Below, in pieces: positions 45,835 through 53,807 of a DNA stretch of 64,000 bases; within the stretch, counting starts at the first letter, position 1; the number at the start of each line of letters is the position of its first letter. The position numbers and the translations under genes are program-made. Source of the DNA: Modestobacter lapidis (lineage in GTDB: Bacteria; Actinomycetota; Actinomycetes; Mycobacteriales; Geodermatophilaceae). Location: contig JABAKE010000010.1 in the NCBI GenBank assembly GCA_019779905.1, positions 62,001 through 126,000 of the forward strand, read 5' to 3'. A model generated the notes under the pieces. It made no database searches. It was given only the letters and a program-made list of their open reading frames with translations, and was not told where the DNA came from.

Positions 45835-47259
45835 GTGGACACCGGTCGACCGCGGGACGTCGTTCCTCCGCCTGCCGCGCCCGGCGCTCCGGGCGCGGAT
45901 GCCGCCGACCCCAGCTGGGACGCCGCCTGGCTGCCCGAGTGGCTGGCGTCGGAGGATGACGAGCTCCAGCCCGACGAGGCTGGGCCCGAGGAAGCCGGGC
46001 CCGACGAGGCTGAGCCCGAGGAGCCTGGGGACGACGGATCTCCGGAACCGACCGGCGGCGCCGCGGACGGCGACGCGGTCGAGCCGCTGGACGTCGACGC
46101 GGCCGCGGCCGAGGGCGCGGAGGACGGAGAGCTCCGGGATGCCGAGGGCGACGACGGTGCTGACGACGGGCCCGCGGACACCGGCGTCGTCGCCGCGGCA
46201 GCCGCCGGACCTGCCCAGACGGCGGTCCCGGCCCTGGAGCCCGCGGTCACCGATGCGGCTGCGGTCGTCGACGACGAGCAGGCGGAGGACGACGTCGACG
46301 AGGGCGCGGGACCCGACGCCCGGGATCCCGTCGGGTCCGTCGACCAGGAACCCGTCCTGAGCCCTGCCGGCGTGCGTCCCCGGTGGCGGGCCCGGATGCT
46401 CGTGCCGCTGGTCCTGGTCGTCGTCGGCGCGGGAGTCGCGGTGTTCACGTCGTCCGGTGTCGCCGACCGCGAGGCCCCGGCCGTCGCAGCAGCCGAGCGG
46501 GAGACCCCTGCCGCGACGACCCCCTCGGCGCGCGCCGGTGGAGCGGGCCGGGGCGCCGACGGTGCCGCCGTCCCGAGCCCCCCTGCCGTGCCGACCGCGG
46601 TTCCGGCCGCCGAGCCGTCGGTCGCGCGGGTGACCGGGCCGCTGGCCGCGCCCGCCGCCAGCGGCACGACCCTTGGCGACGCGGCCGGGCGGCCGGTGGT
46701 GGCACGACCGGTGACCGCCGTGCGGGCGCCCGTGCCCCCCGTCGCCCCGGTGAAGACCGCCGCTCCGGTCGGCGCGCCCTCGACCGGAGCGACGCCGGGC
46801 GCCCCGGTCATGATGGCCCCGCCCGCGGGAACGCCGACGCCCGGTGCCCCGCCGATCGGGACGCCGATCCCCACGACGCCGATGCCCACGACGCCGCCCA
46901 CCGCGACGCCGCCGCCCACCGCGACGCAGCCGCCCACGGCGACGACGACGCCCGACACCAACGATCCGGCGGAGCCGACGCCGACGACGCCCGACCCCAA
47001 CGATCCGGCCGAGCCGACGCCGACGGCACCGCCCGACCCGAGCGATCCGGTGGAGCCGAGTGATCCGGCGAAGCCGACGCCGACGACGCCGCCCGACCCG
47101 AGCGATCCGGCGGAGCCGAGCGATCCGGCAGAGCCGAGTGATCCGGCGGAGCCGACGCCGACCGCCCCGCCGACCGGCACGGCGCCGCCCACCGCGACGT
47201 CGGCACCGACCCCTCCGGTCGAGCTGCCGCCGCTTGCGAGCGCCGCCCGGCCCTACTGA
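45835..47259 (+). CDS. Single-pass membrane protein with acidic cytoplasmic and Pro/Thr-rich outer regions
   Basis: The 474-aa product is unrecognised. Residues ~1-180 are very rich in Asp, Glu, Pro and Ala. One membrane segment ([17 protein letters not shown], about residues 187-203) follows. The outer part is Ala/Pro/Thr-rich and ends in repeated SDPAEP/NDPAEP units. GTG 45835 is chosen for the strong GGAGGAG 5 nt upstream; GTG 45799 is in frame. A type II orientation with a wall-spanning C-terminus is inferred. A long antisense frame exists, but its product has no recognisable features. Low complexity keeps confidence moderate. Confidence 0.65.
   Translation: MDTGRPRDVVPPPAAPGAPGADAADPSWDAAWLPEWLASEDDELQPDEAGPEEAGPDEAEPEEPGDDGSPEPTGGAADGDAVEPLDVDAAAAEGAEDGELRDAEGDDGADDGPADTGVVAAAAAGPAQTAVPALEPAVTDAAAVVDDEQAEDDVDEGAGPDARDPVGSVDQEPVLSPAGVRPRWRARMLVPLVLVVVGAGVAVFTSSGVADREAPAVAAAERETPAATTPSARAGGAGRGADGAAVPSPPAVPTAVPAAEPSVARVTGPLAAPAASGTTLGDAAGRPVVARPVTAVRAPVPPVAPVKTAAPVGAPSTGATPGAPVMMAPPAGTPTPGAPPIGTPIPTTPMPTTPPTATPPPTATQPPTATTTPDTNDPAEPTPTTPDPNDPAEPTPTAPPDPSDPVEPSDPAKPTPTTPPDPSDPAEPSDPAEPSDPAEPTPTAPPTGTAPPTATSAPTPPVELPPLASAARPY
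46960..47154 (+). repeat. 18-bp coding repeats (xDPAEP units)
   Basis: Seven related 18-bp units of the form A-R-Y-GATCCGG-N8 occur at 46960, 46999, 47041, 47059, 47101, 47119 and 47137; the last three are directly tandem. They encode (S/N)DPxxP hexapeptides in the outer region of the membrane protein and are likely to vary in number between strains. Confidence 0.75.
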
Positions 47260-47335
47260 CCCCACCGGCCGGGGAGCCATCTCACCCTCACCGACGGGCC
47301 CCGGGCCGCCGGGCAGTGGGACCATGGAACACGCT

Positions 47336-48529
47336 ATGACTGCCCTGCCTCTCGTCTTCGACGCCCCGCGGCGTACCAAGCCGCCCCGCCACCTCGCCGA
47401 TCTGACCCGCGAGGAGGCCCGCGCCGCCGCGGTCGACCTGGGGCAGCCGGCTTTCCGCGCCGACCAGCTGGTGCGGCACTACTACGCCGGGGTCACCGAC
47501 CCGGCGCAGATGACCGACCTCCCGGCCGCGGTCCGCGAGGACCTCACCGCGGCGCTGCTGCCCGGCCTGCTGACCCCGGTCCGGCACCAGTCCGCCGACG
47601 GTGGACGCACCCGCAAGACCCTGTGGCGGCTGCACGATGGCGCGCTGGTCGAGAGCGTGCTCATGCGCTACCCCGAGCGGGCCACGGTCTGCATCTCGAG
47701 CCAGGCCGGCTGCGGGATGGCGTGCCCGTTCTGTGCGACCGGGCAGAGCGGGCTCACCCGCAACCTCTCCGCGGCCGAGATCATCGGTCAGGCCGTGGCC
47801 GCCGCGGCCGCCATGGCGAACGGGGAGATCCATGGGGGGCCGGGGCGGCTGTCCAACGTCGTCTTCATGGGCATGGGCGAGCCGCTGGCGAACTACCCCC
47901 GCGTCCGCAAGACCCTCGATGCGCTGCTCACGCCGGCCCCGCACGGGCTCGGGCTGTCCCAGCGCGCGGTGACCGTCTCCACGGTCGGCCTGGTGCCCTC
48001 GATCCGCCGGCTCACCGAGGAGGGGCTCAACGTGACCCTCGCGGTGAGCCTGCACGCCCCCGACGACGAGCTGCGCGACACCCTGGTGCCGATCAACACT
48101 CGCTGGAAGGTCGCCGAGGTGCTCGGCGCCGCCGACGACTACGCGCGGCGCACCGGTCGCCGGTACTCGGTCGAGTACGCGCTGATCCGCGACGTCAACG
48201 ACCAGCCGTTCCGCGCCGACCTGCTCGGGAAGCTGCTGTCCTCGCGGCTGGCGCACGTCAACCTCATCCCGCTGAACCCGACCCCGGGCAGCCCCTGGGA
48301 CGCCAGCCCGCTGCCCGCGCAGCGCGAGTTCGTCGCCCGGCTCCGGGCGGCCGGCGTGCCGACGACGGTCCGCGACACCCGCGGATCGGACATCGACGGC
48401 GCCTGCGGGCAGCTCGCCGCCGCCGACCAGGTGGACGGCGTCCCCAGCGTCGCCCTCGCGACCCCCTCGATCCCGCAGCCACCCGTCGAGGAGTCCGTGG
48501 CCCTGGGCGCCGACCCCGACGAGGCATGA
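47336..48529 (+). CDS. rlmN: Dual-specificity 23S rRNA/tRNA adenine-C2 methyltransferase RlmN
   Basis: RlmN is a radical-SAM enzyme that makes m2A2503 in 23S rRNA and m2A37 in some tRNAs. The 397-aa protein has the CxxxCxxC cluster in [24 protein letters not shown], and a second catalytic cysteine in [14 protein letters not shown] 47336 gives the usual [13 protein letters not shown]-terminus; an in-frame ATG at 47324 is also possible. The stop overlaps the next start by ATGA. Confidence 0.94.
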   Translation: MTALPLVFDAPRRTKPPRHLADLTREEARAAAVDLGQPAFRADQLVRHYYAGVTDPAQMTDLPAAVREDLTAALLPGLLTPVRHQSADGGRTRKTLWRLHDGALVESVLMRYPERATVCISSQAGCGMACPFCATGQSGLTRNLSAAEIIGQAVAAAAAMANGEIHGGPGRLSNVVFMGMGEPLANYPRVRKTLDALLTPAPHGLGLSQRAVTVSTVGLVPSIRRLTEEGLNVTLAVSLHAPDDELRDTLVPINTRWKVAEVLGAADDYARRTGRRYSVEYALIRDVNDQPFRADLLGKLLSSRLAHVNLIPLNPTPGSPWDASPLPAQREFVARLRAAGVPTTVRDTRGSDIDGACGQLAAADQVDGVPSVALATPSIPQPPVEESVALGADPDEA

Positions 48530-49260
48530 CCGCACCGGGCACCGCGGGTGGGCATCCGGGACAGGCCGAGGCGCACACCCACACCCACTCCGACGTCGCC
48601 GGGGGATGGCTGCGCGCCGCCGTCTTCGGGGCGATGGACGGCCTGGTGACCAACACCGCGCTGGTGGCCGGGGTGGCCGGGGGCGGGGTCAGCGCGCACG
48701 CCGTCGTCCTGTCCGGGGTTGCCGGTCTCGCCGCCGGGGCGATCTCCATGGCGCTGGGTGAGTACACGTCGGTCACCACGCAGAACGAGCAGCTGGACCT
48801 CGAGGTCGCGAAGGAGCGCCACGAGCTGACGACCAACCCCGTCGGTGAACAGCGGGAGCTGGCCGAGCTGTGGGAGGCCCGGGGGCTCGAGGCCCCGCTG
48901 GCCGCGGCGGTCGCCGAGCAGCTGTCCCGCGACCCGGAGCAGGCGCTGCGGGTGCACGCGGTGAACGAGCTGGGCCTCGACCCCGAGGAGAAGCCGTCGC
49001 CGATGACGGCGGCGGTCTCCTCGTTCCTGTGCTTCGCCGTCGGCGCGGTGATCCCGCTGCTGCCGTTCCTGCTCGGGGCGCCGGTGCTGTGGCTCGCACT
49101 GCTGTGCGGCGGGATCGGTCTGGTCGCGGCCGGCGCGATCTCCGCGCGCTTCACCGCGCGGCCCTGGTGGCAGGCCGGCCTGCGCCAGCTGCTGTTCGGC
49201 GCCGTGGCGGCCGCGGTGACCTACCTGATCGGTCTGGCGATCGGATCCGGCATCGGCTGA
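48526..49260 (+). CDS. VIT1/CCC1-family transporter
   Basis: The 244-aa protein belongs to the vacuolar iron transporter family, which exports Fe(II) or Mn(II). It has a His-rich N-terminus (HTHTHSD), [19 protein letters not shown] in the first helix, [14 protein letters not shown] in the second, a cytoplasmic helical domain ([16 protein letters not shown] to NELGLDPEE) typical of metal-binding VIT1 loops, and three further membrane segments. It overlaps rlmN by ATGA. Confidence 0.88.
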   Translation: MTAPGTAGGHPGQAEAHTHTHSDVAGGWLRAAVFGAMDGLVTNTALVAGVAGGGVSAHAVVLSGVAGLAAGAISMALGEYTSVTTQNEQLDLEVAKERHELTTNPVGEQRELAELWEARGLEAPLAAAVAEQLSRDPEQALRVHAVNELGLDPEEKPSPMTAAVSSFLCFAVGAVIPLLPFLLGAPVLWLALLCGGIGLVAAGAISARFTARPWWQAGLRQLLFGAVAAAVTYLIGLAIGSGIG

Positions 49261-49262
49261 GC

Positions 49263-49322
49263 CGGCGGACGCCGGCCGGGGGGTTCCTGGCCGGCGTCCG
49301 CGGGTGTGGTCGGTGTGGTCAT
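49263..49322 (-). pseudogene. 5' scar of the LCP gene (first ~20 codons) beside surface-protein copy 1
   Basis: Just after the stop of surface-protein copy 1, an ATG (49322 downward) opens MTTPTTPADAGQEPPGRRPP, the same as the true N-terminus of the LCP protein at 51405. DNA identity to the LCP gene ends at 49263. Beyond that the frame runs into unrelated sequence and stops at 49221. It is a truncated duplicate, not a gene. Confidence 0.85.
49265..49301. terminator. Perfect 13-bp inverted repeat between convergent VIT1 gene and surface-protein copy 1
   Basis: GCGGACGCCGGCC and GGCCGGCGTCCGC flank an 11-nt loop. At this locus it is placed to terminate transcription from both sides. The identical inverted repeat at 51348-51384 lies inside the LCP coding sequence. 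The duplicated segment ends two bases outside this structure. Confidence 0.7.
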
Positions 49323-49324
49323 GC

Positions 49325-50269
49325 TCAGGCCTGGGTGGCTCCGGTGCGTCGGCGGGAGACGAGGAGGGCGCCGCTGCCGGCGATGACGAGGGCGCCGCCG
49401 AGGGCGAGTGGGACGGCGACGCTGGCGCCGGTGTAGGCCAGGTTGCTGGAGCTGGCGGTGGTGGTGCCGGTGCCGACGTGGACGGTTTCCTGGAAGTAGG
49501 AGCCCTTGTTGCCGTCGTAGACGAAGGTGTGGTCGGCCTCGGTGGTGCCGGCCGGGATGGTGTAGGTCGCGGTGACGACGCCGTTGGCGTCGGCGGTGAA
49601 GGTGCCCAGGACGGTCGGGGTGGAGTGCATGACCAGGGTGACGACCTCGAAGGGCTGGAAGCCCTTGAGGATCTTGGTGATCTCCTTGCCCGGGACGACG
49701 GCCGAGGCCGGCACCGAGGTGGAGGTGGGGGCGATGCCCGCGGTGTTGGCCGAGGCGCCCTTGATGGCGCCCTTGGCCGGGGTGGCCGGGGTGGCCGTGT
49801 CGGTGCCGGTGTCGGTGCCGGTGTCGTTGGTGTCGGTGCTGGGGGCGGGGGTCGGCGTCGTGGCCGGCGCGGTCACCGTCGTGGTGATGAACGGGTATTC
49901 GGTGCCCTCGGTGCCGTAGACCTGGCTGCAGACCGCACCGATCTGGTGGGCGCCGGCCGGGGTGCCGGTCGGGAAGGACAGGGTCACCGACCATGCGCCG
50001 TTCGCGTCGGACTCCCCGATGACCAGGTCGTCGGTCTCCAGCGCCTCGTCGGTCAGGACGACCGCGAATGCCGGGTATGCCTCGTCGAGGGTCGGGCATG
50101 CGGTGCCGTTGACGGTGAACGACGCACCGGCGACGACGGAGGCAGGAGCCACCGGGGCGGGCAGCGGGTCGGCGGCGAGGGCGGCGGGCGCCAGCGCCAG
50201 ACCGGCGGTGGTGGCGACGAGCGACAGGCCGGCGGCAGCGGTCACGCGGCGCAGGGGAAGGAGGGACAT
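49325..50269 (-). CDS. LAYTG-anchored surface protein, copy 1
   Basis: The 314-aa product has a signal peptide (MSLLPLRRVTAAAGLSLVAT, cleavage near ALAAD), a beta-rich domain with two cysteines (GTACPTLDE and GAVCSQV), a Thr/Pro linker, a second beta-rich domain (KILKGFQPFEVVTLVMHSTP), and a C-terminal sorting signal: LAYTG, a hydrophobic segment, then SRRRTG. LAxTG is the recognition motif of class E sortases, so wall anchoring is likely. No sortase gene is in the window. From residue ~23 on it is identical to copy 2 (51408-52352). Only the signal peptide and upstream DNA differ. Confidence 0.85.
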   Translation of the reverse strand: MSLLPLRRVTAAAGLSLVATTAGLALAPAALAADPLPAPVAPASVVAGASFTVNGTACPTLDEAYPAFAVVLTDEALETDDLVIGESDANGAWSVTLSFPTGTPAGAHQIGAVCSQVYGTEGTEYPFITTTVTAPATTPTPAPSTDTNDTGTDTGTDTATPATPAKGAIKGASANTAGIAPTSTSVPASAVVPGKEITKILKGFQPFEVVTLVMHSTPTVLGTFTADANGVVTATYTIPAGTTEADHTFVYDGNKGSYFQETVHVGTGTTTASSSNLAYTGASVAVPLALGGALVIAGSGALLVSRRRTGATQA

Positions 50270-50406
50270 CGGGACTCCGGTCTCAGGTTGGCGGCCCGCA
50301 CGTCCGGACCGGCTTGCCCTGGACATCGGCGTGGAACCGGGCCAACTGAAACGGGATCACCCGACGGGGCGGCGATGTCCGGATCTGCCCGGAGCGGACC
50401 CGATGC

Positions 50407-51405
50407 TCATCGCTCGCAGGCCAGGCCTGCCGCCGCCACCGCGGCGGTCGTCTCATCGGTCGCGACCCGGGCGATGGTGCTACCCACGGGAGCGCTGACC
50501 GGCAGTACCGCGACCTCCCCGACGTCCGCCCGGGCCAGCGAGATCAGATCGGCCACGGAGGTGCCCGGGTCGACGGTCACCGCACCCGAGGCGGCCCAGG
50601 CGATCCGCTGGAGACGCCACGGGCGGACGACGGATCCGTGGACGGCGTCGGTGAGGGCCGAGAGAACCGTGCCGGCGGCCGACGCGCGGCCGTCCGGGTC
50701 GACCGGGACCGGCACCCAGTCGTCGCCGACCCGGCGCTCCGGATGCCGGGAGCGCACCAGAGCCAGGGCGGTCGCGCCGTCCACGTGCTGCGGCCCGGCC
50801 GAGGGCAGCAACAGCCCGGCGGCGGGATCGCGGACCGCGGCGGCCACGTCGAGGTCCAGACCGCCGACCGCGTCCACCACCGAGGCGAAGCCGGCCAGGT
50901 CGACCGCCACCAGGTGGTCGACCGGGATGCCCAGGGTGCAGAGCGCGTCGGCCGTGGCCCCCGGGCCGTCCAGCCAGGTCAGAGCCAGGCGGCCGGCCGT
51001 GATACCCCCGGATCGCACGACGAGGTCCCGGGGGATCGACAGCGCACCGGCGACGCCGTCGGCCGTCCGGTGCACGACGACGATGACGTCGGCACGGCTC
51101 CCCGGCACGTCCTGCGGACTGCCGAAGTCCTCGACGGCCGCCCCGGCCGGCAGGCGCTCGCGGGAGTCCAAGCCGACGAGCACCCAGGTGGTCCCGTCGC
51201 CGTCCGGACGCAGATCGACATCCAGCTCACCCACCCGGGCGCTGACCAGCGTCGCATCGACGCAGAGGAGCGCCACCAGCGCCGCCAGGACGGCGAGGAC
51301 CGTCCGGAGCCGGCGCCGCCGGGACGAGACCCCGGGGGCAGCGGACGGCGGACGCCGGCCGGGGGGTTCCTGGCCGGCGTCCGCGGGTGTGGTCGGTGTG
51401 GTCAT
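50407..51405 (-). CDS. LytR-CpsA-Psr (LCP) family protein
   Basis: LCP enzymes attach glycopolymers such as teichoic acids or arabinogalactan to peptidoglycan. The 332-aa protein has a cytoplasmic N-terminus, one membrane segment (LRTVLAVLAALVALLCVDAT) and an LCP domain with VLVGLDSRER, ADVIVVVHRT, LSIPRDLVV, VDHLVAVDLAGFASVVDAVG and HVDGATALALVRSRHP. It lacks the C-terminal LytR_C domain. The ATG is two bases after the stop of surface-protein copy 2, so they form an operon. Its first 20 codons lie within the duplicated segment and contain a perfect inverted repeat. Confidence 0.87.
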   Translation of the reverse strand: MTTPTTPADAGQEPPGRRPPSAAPGVSSRRRRLRTVLAVLAALVALLCVDATLVSARVGELDVDLRPDGDGTTWVLVGLDSRERLPAGAAVEDFGSPQDVPGSRADVIVVVHRTADGVAGALSIPRDLVVRSGGITAGRLALTWLDGPGATADALCTLGIPVDHLVAVDLAGFASVVDAVGGLDLDVAAAVRDPAAGLLLPSAGPQHVDGATALALVRSRHPERRVGDDWVPVPVDPDGRASAAGTVLSALTDAVHGSVVRPWRLQRIAWAASGAVTVDPGTSVADLISLARADVGEVAVLPVSAPVGSTIARVATDETTAAVAAAGLACER

Positions 51406-52287
51406 GCTCAGGCCTGGGTGGCTCCGGTGCGTCGGCGGGAGACGAGGAGGGCGCCGCTGCCGGCGATGACGAGGGCGCCGCCGAGGGCGAGTGGGACGGC
51501 GACGCTGGCGCCGGTGTAGGCCAGGTTGCTGGAGCTGGCGGTGGTGGTGCCGGTGCCGACGTGGACGGTTTCCTGGAAGTAGGAGCCCTTGTTGCCGTCG
51601 TAGACGAAGGTGTGGTCGGCCTCGGTGGTGCCGGCCGGGATGGTGTAGGTCGCGGTGACGACGCCGTTGGCGTCGGCGGTGAAGGTGCCCAGGACGGTCG
51701 GGGTGGAGTGCATGACCAGGGTGACGACCTCGAAGGGCTGGAAGCCCTTGAGGATCTTGGTGATCTCCTTGCCCGGGACGACGGCCGAGGCCGGCACCGA
51801 GGTGGAGGTGGGGGCGATGCCCGCGGTGTTGGCCGAGGCGCCCTTGATGGCGCCCTTGGCCGGGGTGGCCGGGGTGGCCGTGTCGGTGCCGGTGTCGGTG
51901 CCGGTGTCGTTGGTGTCGGTGCTGGGGGCGGGGGTCGGCGTCGTGGCCGGCGCGGTCACCGTCGTGGTGATGAACGGGTATTCGGTGCCCTCGGTGCCGT
52001 AGACCTGGCTGCAGACCGCACCGATCTGGTGGGCGCCGGCCGGGGTGCCGGTCGGGAAGGACAGGGTCACCGACCATGCGCCGTTCGCGTCGGACTCCCC
52101 GATGACCAGGTCGTCGGTCTCCAGCGCCTCGTCGGTCAGGACGACCGCGAATGCCGGGTATGCCTCGTCGAGGGTCGGGCATGCGGTGCCGTTGACGGTG
52201 AACGACGCACCGGCGACGACGGAGGCAGGAGCCACCGGGGCGGGCAGCGGGTCGGCGGCGAGGGCGGCAGGCGCCAGCGCCAGACCG
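51346..52287 (-). repeat. Long direct duplication, unit 2 (partner 49263-50204)
   Basis: Nearly identical to unit 1. It includes the start of the LCP gene (51346-51405) and surface-protein copy 2 as far as its signal peptide. Because the LCP gene is intact here, this is more likely the donor locus. Confidence 0.9.
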
Positions 52288-52352
52288 AGGGTAGCGGTGC
52301 CGAGAGTGAGGCCCGTCGTCACGGCGACGCGGGAGCGGGACAGGCGGCTCAT
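51408..52352 (-). CDS. LAYTG-anchored surface protein, copy 2
   Basis: The product has the same length (314 aa) and the same mature sequence as copy 1, with LAYTG, membrane segment and basic tail. Its signal peptide differs: MSRLSRSRVAVTTGLTLGTA, which resembles that of the third paralogue ([20 protein letters not shown]). ATG 52352 is chosen because it begins the signal peptide; the open frame extends upstream without one. It is immediately followed by the LCP gene. A CTAGACAGA element lies 49-57 nt upstream of the start, as in the third paralogue. Confidence 0.87.
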   Translation of the reverse strand: MSRLSRSRVAVTTGLTLGTATLGLALAPAALAADPLPAPVAPASVVAGASFTVNGTACPTLDEAYPAFAVVLTDEALETDDLVIGESDANGAWSVTLSFPTGTPAGAHQIGAVCSQVYGTEGTEYPFITTTVTAPATTPTPAPSTDTNDTGTDTGTDTATPATPAKGAIKGASANTAGIAPTSTSVPASAVVPGKEITKILKGFQPFEVVTLVMHSTPTVLGTFTADANGVVTATYTIPAGTTEADHTFVYDGNKGSYFQETVHVGTGTTTASSSNLAYTGASVAVPLALGGALVIAGSGALLVSRRRTGATQA

Positions 52353-52400
52353 CGGAGTCTCCGGTTCGTGGCGGCGGCCCGACGTCCGGGCCTGTTGGTG

Positions 52401-52409
52401 TCTGTCTAG
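52401..52409 (-). promoter_or_regulatory. Shared upstream element CTAGACAGA (copy 2)
   Basis: CTAGACAGA on the minus strand lies 49-57 nt before the copy 2 start. The same nine bases are at the same distance before the third paralogue (53135-53143), and are absent before copy 1. It may be a -10 region (TAGACA) or regulator site. The remaining ~215 bp upstream, to 52624, are less GC-rich and hold no gene. Confidence 0.4.
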
Positions 52410-52624
52410 TGGTCGGTCTCGTCCCGGAATGGCAGTCGTTGCTCCGACACGCCACGCTATCGACCAAGTCATGACAGTTGACCCGCGGATCGTCCAGACG
52501 CGAGGCCTTCGACGCTGTGTGCACCTGCCGACAGCTGGACGGATCGCTACCCACATGTGCTGGTATCTGCGTCACGGCGCGAGGGCGGGTGACCGGAACG
52601 ATCCTGCGGTCGATCGTCCAGCGA

Positions 52625-53086
52625 TCAGGGGCGGTCGGCGTCGTCCGTGCCGGAGGCCGGCGGTCCTGCCGCGGTCACGGTCACGGCGACGATCGGGTAG
52701 TCGAACTCCGCGCTGTCCGCGGAGCCGCCGCCCCGGCACACGGCGCCCACCTCGTGCGTCCCGGCCGACGTGCCGGCCGGGAACGACAGGGTCACCGACC
52801 ATTCGCCGTCGGCGTCGGCCACGCCGACGGCCAGGTCGTCGGTCGACTCCGCCTCGTCGGTCAGGACGGCCACCCTGGCCGGATCGCCGGCGTCGAGGGC
52901 GTGGCACCCGCTTCCGCTGACCGTGAACGGGGTCCCCGCGACCACGGTCAGCGGCAGCGCGGGTGCACTGGCCGGCGCACCCTGCGGCGCGGCGGCCGCG
53001 GTGGTCCCGAAGGTGAGGACCGCAACGGCGGTGCCGGCGGCGAGACCGGCCGCCACGGCGACCCGGGAACGGGGCAGGCGGGCCAT
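52625..53086 (-). CDS. Secreted paralogue of the surface proteins, lacking the anchor
   Basis: The 153-aa product has a signal peptide ([20 protein letters not shown], cleavage near TAAAAP) and one domain homologous to the N-terminal domain of the two anchored proteins. Shared features are [52 protein letters not shown] and two cysteines at matching positions. It stops after [10 protein letters not shown] with no linker, second domain or LAYTG signal. It is therefore probably released. It leads the surface-protein cluster on the minus strand. Confidence 0.8.
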   Translation of the reverse strand: MARLPRSRVAVAAGLAAGTAVAVLTFGTTAAAAPQGAPASAPALPLTVVAGTPFTVSGSGCHALDAGDPARVAVLTDEAESTDDLAVGVADADGEWSVTLSFPAGTSAGTHEVGAVCRGGGSADSAEFDYPIVAVTVTAAGPPASGTDDADRP

Positions 53087-53134
53087 CGGGACCTCCGGGG
53101 TGGGGCGGTGGTCCGGCGGCCGGACCTGTCCGTC

Positions 53135-53143
53135 TCTGTCTAG
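53135..53143 (-). promoter_or_regulatory. Shared upstream element CTAGACAGA (third paralogue)
   Basis: Identical in sequence and distance (49-57 nt before the ATG) to the element at 52401-52409, suggesting common promoter control of the anchored copy 2 and the unanchored paralogue. Confidence 0.4.
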
Positions 53144-53267
53144 CTGCCCGGCAGGGCCCGCTTGGCACTGGTTGCCAGGACACGCTGGCCGGCCGGCCAT
53201 CCCGTCACAGCCGCACCACCCGTTGCTGCGGACGGAGTCGGGAATCGGGCAGGACATGCCAATGGCA

Positions 53268-53298
53268 GAGGCCGCCTCCCCGTGGGGGAGGCGGCCTC
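53268..53298. terminator. Strong hairpin terminator after the DUF2631 gene
   Basis: GAGGCCGCCTCCCC and GGGGAGGCGGCCTC form a perfect 14-bp stem with the loop GTG, 36 bp after the minus-strand DUF2631 stop. It separates this gene from the surface island. Confidence 0.75.
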
Positions 53299-53333
53299 CG
53301 TGGTCGTGCGGCGCCGCAGTCGGCGGCGTGAGC

Positions 53334-53654
53334 TCAGTTCTTGCGCCAGGCGTTCTTCCGGCGGCGGGAGTCCCAGATCAGGAGCACCACCATGACGGCC
53401 GCCAGGCTGATCAACCAGAGGTCCTCCACCTGGCCCTCGTGGTTGCCGAAGACCATCGCGGCGAGGAAGGCGATCGGCACGAGCGCTGCGATCCGGCCGT
53501 ACTTGCCCATCTCGTGGTGCCAGCCCCAGTCCTCGGGGCGCTCGTGCTGGATCGGGGCCTCGCCGGCCCGCACGATGCCCTCCACCCGGGCGGGCTGCTC
53601 GATCACCCGGGCGCTGGTCTGGTGGCCCTGTCCACGGCCGCTGTGCTCACTCAC
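53334..53654 (-). CDS. DUF2631 family membrane protein
   Basis: The 106-aa protein has a polar N-terminal half ([20 protein letters not shown], then [20 protein letters not shown], the DUF2631 signature), two hydrophobic segments ([15 protein letters not shown] and [16 protein letters not shown]) and a basic end. The family lies next to dxr/rip in mycobacteria too. Function unknown. The GTG start at 53654 has GAGGAAG 5 nt upstream, provided by a family B repeat. Confidence 0.88.
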   Translation of the reverse strand: MSEHSGRGQGHQTSARVIEQPARVEGIVRAGEAPIQHERPEDWGWHHEMGKYGRIAALVPIAFLAAMVFGNHEGQVEDLWLISLAAVMVVLLIWDSRRRKNAWRKN

Positions 53655-53731
53655 GTGGCTTCCTCGCTGGGGCTCGTCGGCCGCGTTCGCGGCGCTGCTG
53701 TGCTGGTCGGTGAGCTCGCACGCTCGCTCAC
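53655..53731 (-). repeat. Dispersed 5'-leader repeat, family B, copy 2 (upstream of the DUF2631 gene)
   Basis: Read on the minus strand: CGTGAGCGAGCGTGCGAGC, then CAGCACAGCA, then GGCCGACGAGCCCCAGCGAGG and CCACGTG, whose GTG is the start codon. The same blocks lie before recG and ispG. Confidence 0.75.
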
Positions 53732-53807
53732 GACGCATGATGCCAGGCCCGGCGAACGGCCACCCGGCGACCGGCGGGCGGGGGGCGGGTGTTGCGAGGA
53801 TGCACCC

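Larger units (their letters stand above)
49263..50204 (-). repeat. Long direct duplication, unit 1 (partner 51346-52287)
   Basis: About 942 bp match the partner with one difference noticed by eye (50186 G versus 52269 A, a synonymous change). It covers nearly all of surface-protein copy 1 downstream of its signal-peptide start, and the LCP scar. The offset between units is 2083 bp. Confidence 0.9.

Noticed and set aside
45597-47192. Long minus-strand frame opposite the Pro-rich membrane protein
   Set aside because: It lacks a ribosome-binding site, membrane segment or family motif, and overlaps the methyltransferase gene; the plus frame has a strong Shine-Dalgarno and a membrane segment.
49263-52287. 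Insertion sequence or composite transposon as cause of the duplication
   Set aside because: No transposase and no terminal inverted repeats bounding the units; the inverted repeat is only at one end of each unit.
50638-52409. Plus-strand frames over the surface-protein island
   Set aside because: Antisense shadows; the minus-strand products have signal peptides, LCP motifs and sorting signals.
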